Origin: Bacteroides helcogenes P 36-108
GTDB taxonomy: Bacteria; Bacteroidota; Bacteroidia; Bacteroidales; Bacteroidaceae
NCBI RefSeq assembly: GCF_000186225.1
Contig: NC_014933.1
Location: forward strand, 3,658,001 to 3,722,000
Direction of reading: 5' to 3'
DNA: 64,000 bases
Every line of letters begins with the position of its first letter. The stretch's first letter is position 1. The notes below the pieces were generated by a model. That model made no database searches, was not told the DNA's origin, and saw nothing but the letters and a program-made list of their open reading frames with translations. Below, in pieces: positions 1 to 8,535 of the stretch. The position numbers were made by a program, and so were the translations under genes.

Positions 1-85
1 AACGCTCCACAAAATGAATCAATCTACTGATTATTAACGTCTGCGAAATTACTACTTTTTTTGTAATGCTACACATTCGCACGCA

Positions 86-376
86 TTATATAATAAGAGC
101 ATCATTTATTTTATAAGCTGTTTCAACACCTAACACTTCTACCCTCCTATTTTCGTTCTTGCTGAGGATATAAAACCGAATGCTATCAAGAGACATATCA
201 ATAATATTCTTGATACGTTCTTTCAAGAGACAATATTGTGCTTCTGTCACCTCGCACTCAAAGACGGAATTTTGTACCCTCTGCCCATAATCTACACAAG
301 CCTTAGCCACACGCCGCAAGCGGCGCGCACCTTCTTTACTTGTAGTATCAACATCGTAAGTTACAAGAATGTACAT
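86..376 (-). CDS. cas2: CRISPR-associated endonuclease Cas2 (type I-C)
   Basis: Small ferredoxin-fold protein of the adaptation complex; Cas2 dimers bridge two Cas1 dimers during spacer integration. The N-terminus MYILVTYDV has the usual first beta strand with the conserved Asp, followed by a basic helix (RRLRRVAKAC) and the strand VQNSVFECE, all typical of I-C Cas2. Length of 96 aa is normal. An upstream in-frame GTG at 380-382 would add two residues, but the ATG at 374-376 starts directly on the conserved motif. It is the last gene of the leftward cas operon, about 9 nt after cas1. The CRISPR leader and array usually lie just beyond cas2, so they are expected left of the window. Confidence 0.96.
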   Translation of the reverse strand: MYILVTYDVDTTSKEGARRLRRVAKACVDYGQRVQNSVFECEVTEAQYCLLKERIKNIIDMSLDSIRFYILSKNENRRVEVLGVETAYKINDALII

Positions 377-385
377 AGTCACAAT

Positions 386-1408
386 TCATTTTACCAGAAA
401 TACCGGATAATCATCAATGTCTTGCCTGATATATCTTGCCATCAACATAGCCTGCACATAAGGCAGAAGTCCTATTTCCACTTTTTCATTCAAATAAGGA
501 TGAATGATTACTTCCCGCTTCCTACTCTGCCATGCTGAAATAAATGTTTTCTTTCCTTTATCTGTCATTACAACCCCACTATCACCTTGAAACAAAAAGT
601 CCTTAGTCGTTATCTGCCTTTTATTGATTAACGACAAGACAAAACGGTCTCCAAGATAAGCACGTAATTCTTCCATCATATCCAAAGCCAACGACGTGCG
701 TCCAGGACGAAGCGTATGAAGAAATCCTACGTATGGGTCGAGGCCAACAGTTTCGAGTGCGGCAGCAACATCATTTGCAATCAAAGTATAAGCAAAAGAC
801 AGCATGGCATTTACAGCATCCTTAGGAGGACGACGGTTACGGCCATAAAATGGAAAATCAGCCTTCTGATTAAGTATCAAGACCGGTAACACTTCAAAAT
901 AGGCATTTGAAGCCATACCTTCATACCCAATTAGTGTTGTCTTATCTTGAGCCTTCAAAGCATCACGCTTGGCACGTTCCAATACTTGCACCGCCCTATT
1001 AATATCTTCATTCTCACCATAATCGCGAATATATCTCCTCAATATATTACGATAGTTTTGAATCTTCCCCCCAATCATCAACTGCGCCACATGTAACGAC
1101 CAAGATGCATCATCCGACAATTGGTACTGTTTTTTGCGTAACAGTACATTCCCTTTCGTAGCACCTTGAACCCTGCTAACAAACCTACCGTTTGGAGAAA
1201 GAAACGTAAGTGATATGCCATTGTCACTACATAGTTTCATCACGCCGGGACTTGCTCCCATGTATCCGAATGTAACGATGCCTTCTATATTTATGACAGG
1301 AATACGAAACACCTCCTCCTGCTGAACAGATATAACGACATTCAGCCCGTCCTTACTAAGATACGCTTCCGGTGTCGTCACATACAAAGTATTCAAAAGC
1401 TTTCTCAT
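386..1408 (-). CDS. cas1: CRISPR integrase Cas1 (type I-C)
   Basis: Metal-dependent integrase that inserts new spacers together with Cas2. At 340 aa it has normal length for Cas1c. The N-terminal beta domain contains IEGIVTFGYMGASPG; the helical catalytic domain holds the expected Glu in YEGMAS, the His in FLHTLRPGR and the acidic cluster in LALDMMEELR that together bind the metal. Its start codon overlaps the cas4 stop by 4 nt, so translation is probably coupled. All catalytic positions appear intact, so adaptation should be functional. Confidence 0.97.
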   Translation of the reverse strand: MRKLLNTLYVTTPEAYLSKDGLNVVISVQQEEVFRIPVINIEGIVTFGYMGASPGVMKLCSDNGISLTFLSPNGRFVSRVQGATKGNVLLRKKQYQLSDDASWSLHVAQLMIGGKIQNYRNILRRYIRDYGENEDINRAVQVLERAKRDALKAQDKTTLIGYEGMASNAYFEVLPVLILNQKADFPFYGRNRRPPKDAVNAMLSFAYTLIANDVAAALETVGLDPYVGFLHTLRPGRTSLALDMMEELRAYLGDRFVLSLINKRQITTKDFLFQGDSGVVMTDKGKKTFISAWQSRKREVIIHPYLNEKVEIGLLPYVQAMLMARYIRQDIDDYPVFLVK

Positions 1409-2073
1409 TGGTACAGATTTCTATTAAGGTAATTATCTACCGAAGTACAATTCTTCACCGTTTCCGGCATGCAAATATCTTTCAACGAGCACTTATCACA
1501 ATGTTTTCCATATTCAGCCTTCGGAATAACCGCTTTACTAAATATATCGTGCATATCCCGAACACATTGTCTGACTATATCTCGCAGTTCCTCCGTGATA
1601 TCCACATTAACCCGATGGCGAAGCTCCCCATAAAAGAACACACCGTATGGTATATGGATAGCATACATTTCTTCTATACACATGACTTGTGCTGCCAACT
1701 GCACTTCATCCACCTCGTTTCTTTTCGGTTTACCATGTTTATACTCCACAGCAACCGGTTGCCATCGTCCCGGATAGTTGGGATGCAAGATAGTATTTTC
1801 AAGAGAAGAAGACGGAAGTAACTCTATGGCATCAGAGATACCATAGAGCCCAAGTTCACGCGAAGCGATATTCACCGCACGCAATGTTATCTGGTCACCA
1901 CACTTTTGTCTATAAAACGGATCATCTACATGCTTGTGCATAATCTGCCCTTCGATGGTGAGACGATTATCGTCCCATTGCTGCTCAATGTGTATCAAAG
2001 CCCATTGCCGGGGACAGAACCTGAAGTGCTGAATCCCCGACAACATGAGCATATCATCTTCGCCGTACTGCAT
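1405..2073 (-). CDS. cas4: CRISPR-associated exonuclease Cas4 (type I-C)
   Basis: RecB-family nuclease with an Fe-S cluster that helps select PAM-containing prespacers and set their length and orientation. The iron-sulfur cysteines are visible: one near the N-terminus in FRFCPRQW and three near the C-terminus in CDKCSLKDIC. The RecB motif lies in the middle (VAVEYKHGKP, with the Glu-x-Lys pair). Length of 222 aa is normal. It sits between cas7 and cas1, the standard I-C position, with a 4-nt overlap into cas1 and about 10 nt after cas7. Confidence 0.95.
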   Translation of the reverse strand: MQYGEDDMLMLSGIQHFRFCPRQWALIHIEQQWDDNRLTIEGQIMHKHVDDPFYRQKCGDQITLRAVNIASRELGLYGISDAIELLPSSSLENTILHPNYPGRWQPVAVEYKHGKPKRNEVDEVQLAAQVMCIEEMYAIHIPYGVFFYGELRHRVNVDITEELRDIVRQCVRDMHDIFSKAVIPKAEYGKHCDKCSLKDICMPETVKNCTSVDNYLNRNLYQ

Positions 2074-2083
2074 GAGTTACGAG

Positions 2084-3010
2084 TTAAATTAGTTCTTCAA
2101 CAGTAACTTTAGGAAATCTCTCTTTTAAAATTGCTTCTATTTCCTCTTTGGATGTGACTTCGTAGTCACCAAAAGAGCGAGGGAAATCCACTTCCTTATT
2201 CTTTATTTGTACGAGATCAAATAACTCTCCAGCTCTTGCATTACCCAAATGAGATTCATGCTTAAATACGAACAACGCTCTTGGATTCATTTCGCCTCTT
2301 GCTGCTGCATGATCATTCTCAAAAGCGTTAATCATAGCATCGAACAACAATTTCTTATCATCTTCGGAGAAACCAGTCTTTGCTGCATCAGTAGCAGAGA
2401 TGAAACCGTGCATGCGGTAGAGTCCGTAGCTTACGGTGTTCTTATTTCCAATAGTATTATTACCTTTAGCATCTTTCTTAGTAACGCAACAACGAGTAAC
2501 ACTATGGGATTTGGCAAAAACCGGGTCGATAGAGCGAGCAAATGTCAGTTGGACAGGGCCACGTACCACCCCAAGTCCCTTAATTTTCTTCTTAGGTGAT
2601 TTACCCTTTGTTTTATCTCCGTCATTTTCATCTTCAACCTTTTCATCACCCGTACTCATTACTGCACCGAAAGTACGAATATCAAAATAATTTTTACACA
2701 TCTCTCCACGTCCGGATTCGACAGCTTTCTTTTCATCCTCTATTTTCTTATCCGCTTCATCTCTTACCTTCTGAATAAGAGGATTCAATACATTTCCCTC
2801 ACGAATGAAAATATCATAAGGAGATTGGAGACCTTCAGCAAGTTGTACATAGTTGCGGATTTTGCGCTTAATGCATACATCAGTTACTAATCCATGATTG
2901 GTTTCCTCATCAGTACGAGGCATGTTGTCGAAATCAGGATCACCATTAGGATTTCCATCTTTTACGTCAAACAGAAAAACAAAATCATAACGATTCTTAA
3001 TTGCTTCCAT
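2084..3010 (-). CDS. cas7c: Type I-C Cascade backbone subunit Cas7c (Csd2)
   Basis: RRM-fold protein that polymerises along the crRNA spacer to form the filament of the I-C effector. The start NRYDFVFLFDVKDGNPNGDP is a strong Csd2 family signature, and the family pattern continues with an internal Gly/Lys-rich loop and IRTFGAVMSTG. The loop around residues 125-150 is unusually charged (several Lys, Asp and Glu), as often seen in the thumb insertion. Length of 308 aa is normal for the family. It lies 20 nt after cas8c and 10 nt before cas4 in the leftward operon. Confidence 0.95.
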   Translation of the reverse strand: MEAIKNRYDFVFLFDVKDGNPNGDPDFDNMPRTDEETNHGLVTDVCIKRKIRNYVQLAEGLQSPYDIFIREGNVLNPLIQKVRDEADKKIEDEKKAVESGRGEMCKNYFDIRTFGAVMSTGDEKVEDENDGDKTKGKSPKKKIKGLGVVRGPVQLTFARSIDPVFAKSHSVTRCCVTKKDAKGNNTIGNKNTVSYGLYRMHGFISATDAAKTGFSEDDKKLLFDAMINAFENDHAAARGEMNPRALFVFKHESHLGNARAGELFDLVQIKNKEVDFPRSFGDYEVTSKEEIEAILKERFPKVTVEELI

Positions 3011-3030
3011 GATTATATTTATTTTGATAG

Positions 3031-3390
3031 TTAATTATTTTCATTATTATTCTCGTTCTGCTTTGTATTATATTGATAATAATAGCCCAAAGCAAATTCT
3101 CCACGTTCAGTAAGCGTGAGTTTGTCAGGGAAATGTTTAATTTTTGCCACGATTTCTGTGATAGACTTTGTGTATGCACCTTTTGTCTTTTTCTGATATA
3201 CAGGAACATATTGAGTCAACAGTATCCCCATCACCCTGCCAGGTGTATTGGATGCGGAGGCGAAGAATCTGTCTTTAATAGAACTATTAACTTCACCTTG
3301 GGCCATGAACTGCAATTTGCAAATCAAAGCAAATAAACGTCCGCAAAGATAAGCTTTGCTTTCATTCTGTTCATCTAATTCTTTATTCAT
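3031..3390 (-). CDS. cas11c: Putative internally translated small subunit Cas11c within cas8c
   Basis: In-frame ATG at codon 444 of cas8c (start at position 3390) would produce a 119-aa protein beginning MNKELDEQ and sharing the Cas8c C-terminus. In characterised type I-C systems the small subunit Cas11c is made this way, from an internal start in cas8c, and has about 120 residues, so length and location fit. The 30 nt upstream are extremely AT-rich with no purine-rich Shine-Dalgarno sequence; in Bacteroides, AT-rich start regions without SD are normal. A second candidate Met (MILQSV) lies about 40 residues earlier. Seen: start, length, context. Inferred: actual translation. Confidence 0.6.
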   Translation of the reverse strand: MNKELDEQNESKAYLCGRLFALICKLQFMAQGEVNSSIKDRFFASASNTPGRVMGILLTQYVPVYQKKTKGAYTKSITEIVAKIKHFPDKLTLTERGEFALGYYYQYNTKQNENNNENN

Positions 3391-4719
3391 ATAATATGTA
3401 TTTTTAATGTTTCTATTTAATACCAATCGGACAACTGTTGATTTCTCAACGCTGAATGTTTTCTTTTCGTGTTCAATTTGGTCGAGAACACTTTGCAGAA
3501 TCATTAGGGGCAAAGCTGTATTGGTCAATGCTGCATGCCATAGGATAGTTCCTATCCTTGCCTTGGCTTTTGCATCACTATCTGTCGGATCTTTTTTCTT
3601 TTTGATACAACTGTTTAGAATGTTATTTATTCCCGGATAGATTATTTTGCCATCTTTGACTGTTTCAATATCATCGAACCATTGCTTCAGGTTCTTTTGA
3701 TACTGAGTAACACTTATCGCTATCCAATCCCTTACAGCAATACGTGCAGCAGCAGAGGATATGGTACAACAATAGAAATAGTTCTCCATTTCGGTATCGA
3801 TGCTTTGATACTCTCCTGTCGCTATTGATGAGAAGAGCTTTTTTACTCTTTCTTCTGTAGGTTGGAGGATATCCGAGAAAGGATCAATGTCATTGTCTTG
3901 TTCTTTCGTCCAAAACAAAGCAATAGTATCATCACTTATGTTTTGACGATTTGAAAACTTAAATTTCTTTTCTCCTTTTTTCCCTTTTTCTACTATTATT
4001 TCATGTCCATTCCCTACGAGATATCGAAGCGCTTCAATATAGTTTCTTGCACAATTAGTACATATACCAGAATTCAAATTACCTTTAAGATTGTACGATT
4101 CAAAGGCATTCGTATTGTATGAAACCAACATACTACCAGCAGTTTGTCCTTTGGGCAACTTAACCGGCCCATGAGGTTCATCAAGAATAGGATATGTATT
4201 TGTGCCACAAACAGCGCACAGATTTCCTTGTTTTTTTGAACATAAGGTATCTTCGTACTTTTTCTTTATTGCATCTTTAACACATTCAAGGGAAACCAGA
4301 CGAGTAGAGTTGACCATAAAAGTCATATTACTATTTTGTTTAGCAGGGGGTAAATTTGAAAATGCTTTTATAGCCTTTTCAACCTCTTTGGGTTTATTGT
4401 AAAAAGAAAAAATAGGAAAAAGCTCTTGAACTTCTTTATACTCCTCCAACTTTGCAAGATATTTTTTATGCTTATCCTCAGCTTTATGCTTATCCTTAGA
4501 ACCTTCAAATCCTAAAGTTTCTTGCGGTTTATCTAACAATAGTCGTGCTTTCCCCTGTTTTGCTGTCAGCATTTCAGCTTCTACAGTAATGTCACAAGGA
4601 ATTAACTGAATGAAATTACCATCCTGATCTATAACAATATCCCAACTGCATTTTTCTTCTTTTAATGCATCATGGCCTTTTCGGATTCTCTTGCCAAGTT
4701 CTACTAATTCTGCAAACAT
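3031..4719 (-). CDS. cas8c: Type I-C large subunit Cas8c (Csd1)
   Basis: Large subunit of the I-C effector, responsible for PAM recognition and for docking Cas3. The 562-aa length fits Csd1. Two CXXC pairs are visible, CAVC near residue 170 and CTNC near residue 220, which could form a zinc-binding site. The C-terminal about 120 residues form the helical portion that in studied I-C systems is also translated separately as the small subunit (see the Cas11c entry). The C-terminus is Asn/Glu-rich. It follows cas5 with 2 nt between genes and precedes cas7. Confidence 0.94.
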   Translation of the reverse strand: MFAELVELGKRIRKGHDALKEEKCSWDIVIDQDGNFIQLIPCDITVEAEMLTAKQGKARLLLDKPQETLGFEGSKDKHKAEDKHKKYLAKLEEYKEVQELFPIFSFYNKPKEVEKAIKAFSNLPPAKQNSNMTFMVNSTRLVSLECVKDAIKKKYEDTLCSKKQGNLCAVCGTNTYPILDEPHGPVKLPKGQTAGSMLVSYNTNAFESYNLKGNLNSGICTNCARNYIEALRYLVGNGHEIIVEKGKKGEKKFKFSNRQNISDDTIALFWTKEQDNDIDPFSDILQPTEERVKKLFSSIATGEYQSIDTEMENYFYCCTISSAAARIAVRDWIAISVTQYQKNLKQWFDDIETVKDGKIIYPGINNILNSCIKKKKDPTDSDAKAKARIGTILWHAALTNTALPLMILQSVLDQIEHEKKTFSVEKSTVVRLVLNRNIKNTYYMNKELDEQNESKAYLCGRLFALICKLQFMAQGEVNSSIKDRFFASASNTPGRVMGILLTQYVPVYQKKTKGAYTKSITEIVAKIKHFPDKLTLTERGEFALGYYYQYNTKQNENNNENN

Positions 4720-4721
4720 AC

Positions 4722-5486
4722 TTATTCCTCTTCTTTTTTATTGAATTCAAACAATATGCTATTTACAAATTCATTCTGCTTCGCACGCAAGTGGGACGTA
4801 GAAAGCATCTGCTCATTAAGTTCGTCAGGACATATCAATGTACTATTACGTACAACGGCATCATACATGTAGATGGGTTTTGCTTTATGGTCTTTATCAT
4901 ACCAGATATCGAACAACATGCTACCTATTGGATATGTCAGATTCAGCTCATTCGCGCGATTTTCATCTTCCTGAGTTACTGGGAAGAAATCACATGAGAA
5001 TTCACGAGTTCCGAGATAAGGCTGATGCCAGCATTGCCCCTTGTTCAAACGTCGTACAAACATATCACGATATTTCACTATTGGCTCACAAGGATTTCTG
5101 CCTTCGCTCTTGTCTCTGTTCTTCACTTTCTCTATATTTACTTCGGACATATAGATAGCTGCTTCAATAATGTATTCAACATCACGAAGTACAACGCTAT
5201 TTCTTTGTGCTCGATTTCCAGAGTCGGAAATATCAACAGGTCTGTCACTTTTTATAATATCGTTTAGCTCATTCCTCTTAAAAGAAGAGAAGGCAACAGG
5301 CTTCAATACTCTGATACTCTTTACCACCCATTGAAACTCGGGTTTCCATAAGATACACTCCAAAACACCTCGTGCCGCTGAAGGCGTCATGCAGGGATAA
5401 GTCATTCGCTCTACTTTCAGAGCAGGTTGGGTAAAACAAGCATAATCGCCCTTTACCCTTACTTTTACAAAATTTTCGTCAATCAT
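4722..5486 (-). CDS. cas5c: Type I-C crRNA-processing nuclease Cas5c (Cas5d)
   Basis: In type I-C systems, which lack Cas6, this RAMP protein cleaves pre-crRNA at the base of the repeat hairpin and stays bound to the 5' handle. The N-terminal strand FVKVRVKGDYACFTQP and the following segment TYPCMTPSAARGVLECILW are the Cas5c hallmarks. Length of 254 aa is normal. The start overlaps the end of cas3 by 4 nt and the stop is 2 nt before cas8c, consistent with one transcript and coupled translation. No separate cas6 is present nearby, as expected for I-C. Confidence 0.95.
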   Translation of the reverse strand: MIDENFVKVRVKGDYACFTQPALKVERMTYPCMTPSAARGVLECILWKPEFQWVVKSIRVLKPVAFSSFKRNELNDIIKSDRPVDISDSGNRAQRNSVVLRDVEYIIEAAIYMSEVNIEKVKNRDKSEGRNPCEPIVKYRDMFVRRLNKGQCWHQPYLGTREFSCDFFPVTQEDENRANELNLTYPIGSMLFDIWYDKDHKAKPIYMYDAVVRNSTLICPDELNEQMLSTSHLRAKQNEFVNSILFEFNKKEEE

Positions 5487-7630
5487 ATATAGTAAATTTC
5501 ATCTTCGTTATTTATTCCTATTTCTTTAGAATATGCTCCAAACCAAATTTTTATACCGTTCGAGGGCCTTTTATTCTTGTCATCATTATTATCTTTAGAC
5601 CTGTCATACACTTGAACACTATACTGAGCGATCTTCTGATAATCTTTTCGACTAAGATATTCTTTATCTTTAATCTCGTTGTACAAATGTAAGCTTTCAT
5701 TGTCATATCGATAAATAAAGAATGTTGTGGTATTACTGTTTATGATATGATATTTTTCTGCTACCTCTTGGAACTTCAACTTCTTTCTCTCAGGCGTTAT
5801 GGCGTCCTCCGCAGCATACAATTCTATAATCTTTGAATAATAATCCGAATAGAAATCAGCATCTGTCAGTCGGTTCTCATTGTTTCGATAACACAACTGT
5901 GCATATTGTGCAAATGTTTCATATTGACGTGAAGGCTGACCTTCATCCTCTAATTGGAATAAATAGACTTGACCTTCTTTCAATTTGCTCTCTCTATTGC
6001 AACGTCCTGCCGATTGGATAATAGACTCTAAAGGAGCCAATTCTCTGAATACCACAGGAAAGTCCATATCAACACCAGCCTCAATAAGCTGAGTAGAACA
6101 GAGGATTAGTTTTTTCCCATCCTTCAAATTTTGTCTAACCTCATTAATAACCTCCATTCTATGTATTTGACACATATTGGTCGAAAGATGAAGAACCGGT
6201 ATTTCACTTTTTTCTTTCAACTTGTCAAACAGTGCCATTGCCTTTTTCTTCGTATTACATACAATGAGTGCTGAGTCATTTTGTTCCACCACGCAATTTG
6301 CAATACTTTCGAAAGATTGGGCTTTGTAATCATCAATGGATATGTACTTGACTCGTTTAGTGGAAGTAAAGACAGATGCTGGATTCTCGACAAGTGGCGT
6401 GATATGATCTATTCCACAGAAATCCTTCCTCGTCTGGAAATTAGGTTGTGTGGCCGTACAAAACAAAAAACTGCATCGGCAAAGGTGCAACATATCATTC
6501 AGCATCTTCATTGTACATTCGGCAAGATTCACCGGCAATGTTTGAATCTCATCGAAGATTACAATCGAATCTTGCAGATTATGTAACTTACGACATTTTG
6601 AACGTTGATTTGAGAATAGAGACTCAAAAAATTGAACAGCAGTAGTAATCACTATAGGATAATCCCAGTTTTCTGTCGCCAAATATTTTGAATCTCTGCA
6701 ATAACTTTCTTCTTCGTTGGCTCCTTCATAGATTACATTTGAATGATGTTCAAGTATTACATCATAATCTTTAAATATGGTTTTAAGTTCATTTGCAGTC
6801 TGGTCAATGATGCTGATGAATGGCAGAACAATCACTATTCGTTTGATGTTAGGATGTGCTTTGGCATGATAGAGAGCCCAGCTTAGGCTTGTCAAAGTTT
6901 TTCCCATGCCCGTTGGCAATGTCATGGAGAAACACCCCTGAGTTGTATTTGCAAGACTTTGGGCATAAAGCCTTACATTTGTTCTCAACTCGTTCAGAGA
7001 AGTAACCTGTTTGAAAGAATCGAACCGCTTATTCAAGGCTGCCAAGAGCGTATCCACATCAAGAATTTTGCATGAACGTGCATCATACTGTTCTTTATGG
7101 AAATGCCGCTCCGTATCAAGACTATCCGCATCAACAAGTGCACTATAAAGCAATCGTGTGAATAGTTCCTTTTGAAAGACATCTCCTATTTTGTTAAATG
7201 AACTATTCTCACATATTGATATAATGACACCATCTTCTTCCATAGCCTGATGGATTTGATTATATCTGTTTTCATCTTTTGCACATTGTTCTAATGTTTT
7301 GAACAACATATCTCTATTGGGAAGCCCTGCATGATGTCCTATAACTGAAAATGCGACATTCTTGTTCATTCGTGCCATATAAGCCCCCCATTTTGCATGT
7401 GGTTCCTTTTCTCCTCTTGACCTTATATAGTTTTGAAATCCCTTGCTGTATTTTCCAATATCATGCAGTAAACCACAATACGAATATATCTCGGCAAAAT
7501 CATCCGACAAAGCAAAAGATTTCATCAATTCTGCGACACCCTCACTATGTTGCTTCATTGACTGCTCTTCACCATTGCTGTTTTCAGAATGTGCTATATA
7601 TTTATATTTGCTTTGTTTCATTATATTCAT
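5483..7630 (-). CDS. cas3: CRISPR helicase-nuclease Cas3 (type I-C)
   Basis: Target-degrading HD nuclease and SF2 helicase recruited by the Cascade R-loop. The N-terminal HD domain shows HSEGVAELM and LLHDIGKYSKGF; the helicase core shows Walker A PTGMGKT, motif II DEIQ, and the C-terminal motif with SAGRCNRE. Length of about 715 aa is within the normal range. The reading frame stays open to a start at 7654 inside the upstream Bro-N gene, but the ATG at 7630 (MNIMKQSK) lies one base after the Bro-N stop and is preferred; a further ATG is at 7621. The tight junction implies co-transcription with the Bro-N gene. Confidence 0.95.
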   Translation of the reverse strand: MNIMKQSKYKYIAHSENSNGEEQSMKQHSEGVAELMKSFALSDDFAEIYSYCGLLHDIGKYSKGFQNYIRSRGEKEPHAKWGAYMARMNKNVAFSVIGHHAGLPNRDMLFKTLEQCAKDENRYNQIHQAMEEDGVIISICENSSFNKIGDVFQKELFTRLLYSALVDADSLDTERHFHKEQYDARSCKILDVDTLLAALNKRFDSFKQVTSLNELRTNVRLYAQSLANTTQGCFSMTLPTGMGKTLTSLSWALYHAKAHPNIKRIVIVLPFISIIDQTANELKTIFKDYDVILEHHSNVIYEGANEEESYCRDSKYLATENWDYPIVITTAVQFFESLFSNQRSKCRKLHNLQDSIVIFDEIQTLPVNLAECTMKMLNDMLHLCRCSFLFCTATQPNFQTRKDFCGIDHITPLVENPASVFTSTKRVKYISIDDYKAQSFESIANCVVEQNDSALIVCNTKKKAMALFDKLKEKSEIPVLHLSTNMCQIHRMEVINEVRQNLKDGKKLILCSTQLIEAGVDMDFPVVFRELAPLESIIQSAGRCNRESKLKEGQVYLFQLEDEGQPSRQYETFAQYAQLCYRNNENRLTDADFYSDYYSKIIELYAAEDAITPERKKLKFQEVAEKYHIINSNTTTFFIYRYDNESLHLYNEIKDKEYLSRKDYQKIAQYSVQVYDRSKDNNDDKNKRPSNGIKIWFGAYSKEIGINNEDEIYYI

Positions 7631-7631
7631 T

Positions 7632-8297
7632 TTATTCTTCTCTTTTTTCACCACCTTCTATCTCCCCTTCCGGCTTCTGAGCTTCAAAGGACTTCTTTGC
7701 CGACAAAGGGGTTACTACTTCACGTCCGGTTTTCAACTCCAGTTGTTCTCGTGCCACACGAGCCACATCACCACCGTCAACCGCACACTGCATGTTTTCA
7801 CCCAACGTCTGAGGATCTTTCGCTTTAGTAATACTTGTTGTAGAAAGCTCGGCCAACATATTAAGAACCAATTCTTCATTGGTCATATTGTCCCGTAGAT
7901 TTTCTTTCTTCAAACCCTTGAACTGTTTGTACTCCTTTGCCGACTTTCCGGCCCATTGCTGGTAGATGATGTCTGTGAGAGTGGCATATTGAACACCGTC
8001 CACGTTGTGCAGTTTCCATTGGTCGGTAAGGTCTTTACGGATTTCATCTGTAAGTCGCATCTTACCGTCTTCGGCACGCAGTTTCAACTGGTGACAGTTT
8101 GTCACCGGTTCAAAACCGTCTTCTTTTAGACGCTGTTTTAGTTTATTCCAATATTTTCGTGCAGCTTGGTAATCCTTGCTTTCTACAAGGATTCCAACTA
8201 CATCAACTATCGAAAAATACCATTTTTCCTTTTCGTCATCCCACACGGTGCGGACTTTGCGTTCCTCAAACAATTCTAATGTTTCCTTCTTTGTCAT
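7632..8297 (-). CDS. Bro-N domain protein (phage antirepressor-like) heading the cas operon
   Basis: A 221-aa protein whose N-terminal half matches the Bro-N/antirepressor fold: a first segment VRTVWDDEKEKWYFSIVDVV followed by DYQAARKYWNKLKQRLKEDG, then a second block with LKLRAEDGKMRLTD. This layout also resembles DNA-damage-inducible DinD/RhuM-like proteins. The C-terminal half is helical with EELVLNMLAELSTTSITKA and a charged tail ending KREE. Bro-N proteins are known mainly as phage antirepressors and DNA-binding regulators; the role here is unknown. Its stop is one base before the chosen cas3 start, so it is the first gene of the cas transcript. It could regulate the operon or be a phage gene captured by it. 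Confidence 0.8.
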   Translation of the reverse strand: MTKKETLELFEERKVRTVWDDEKEKWYFSIVDVVGILVESKDYQAARKYWNKLKQRLKEDGFEPVTNCHQLKLRAEDGKMRLTDEIRKDLTDQWKLHNVDGVQYATLTDIIYQQWAGKSAKEYKQFKGLKKENLRDNMTNEELVLNMLAELSTTSITKAKDPQTLGENMQCAVDGGDVARVAREQLELKTGREVVTPLSAKKSFEAQKPEGEIEGGEKREE

Positions 8298-8491
8298 ATC
8301 CGGTTCTGTTTATATCATTAATATTTCGTCCGCCCAATGGTTGTCAAAGCTGAGGCCTGTGGCTTTATATATCAGCAACCCCTTTTTGATGGTCTTCATT
8401 GGTTTGTATTACCCACTGCCCACTCTCTTTGCTTTGATACAAATGTGATATCAACTGTTTTTCCGTTATCACCAATCATTGATTTAAGATT

Positions 8492-8508
8492 ATAAGTTAC
8501 AAACTTAT
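8492..8508. promoter_or_regulatory. Short dyad overlapping a leftward -7-like motif upstream of the Bro-N/cas operon
   Basis: Seven-base arms ATAAGTT and AACTTAT separated by 3 bases form a perfect dyad. On the minus strand the sequence TAAGTTTG (8500-8507) fits the Bacteroides -7 consensus TAnnTTTG. It lies about 200 nt upstream of the Bro-N start. An operator over a promoter is plausible but unproven; no good -33 element was identified. Confidence 0.3.
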
Positions 8509-8535
8509 GAAATAAATCACAAAACTACAACAAAC

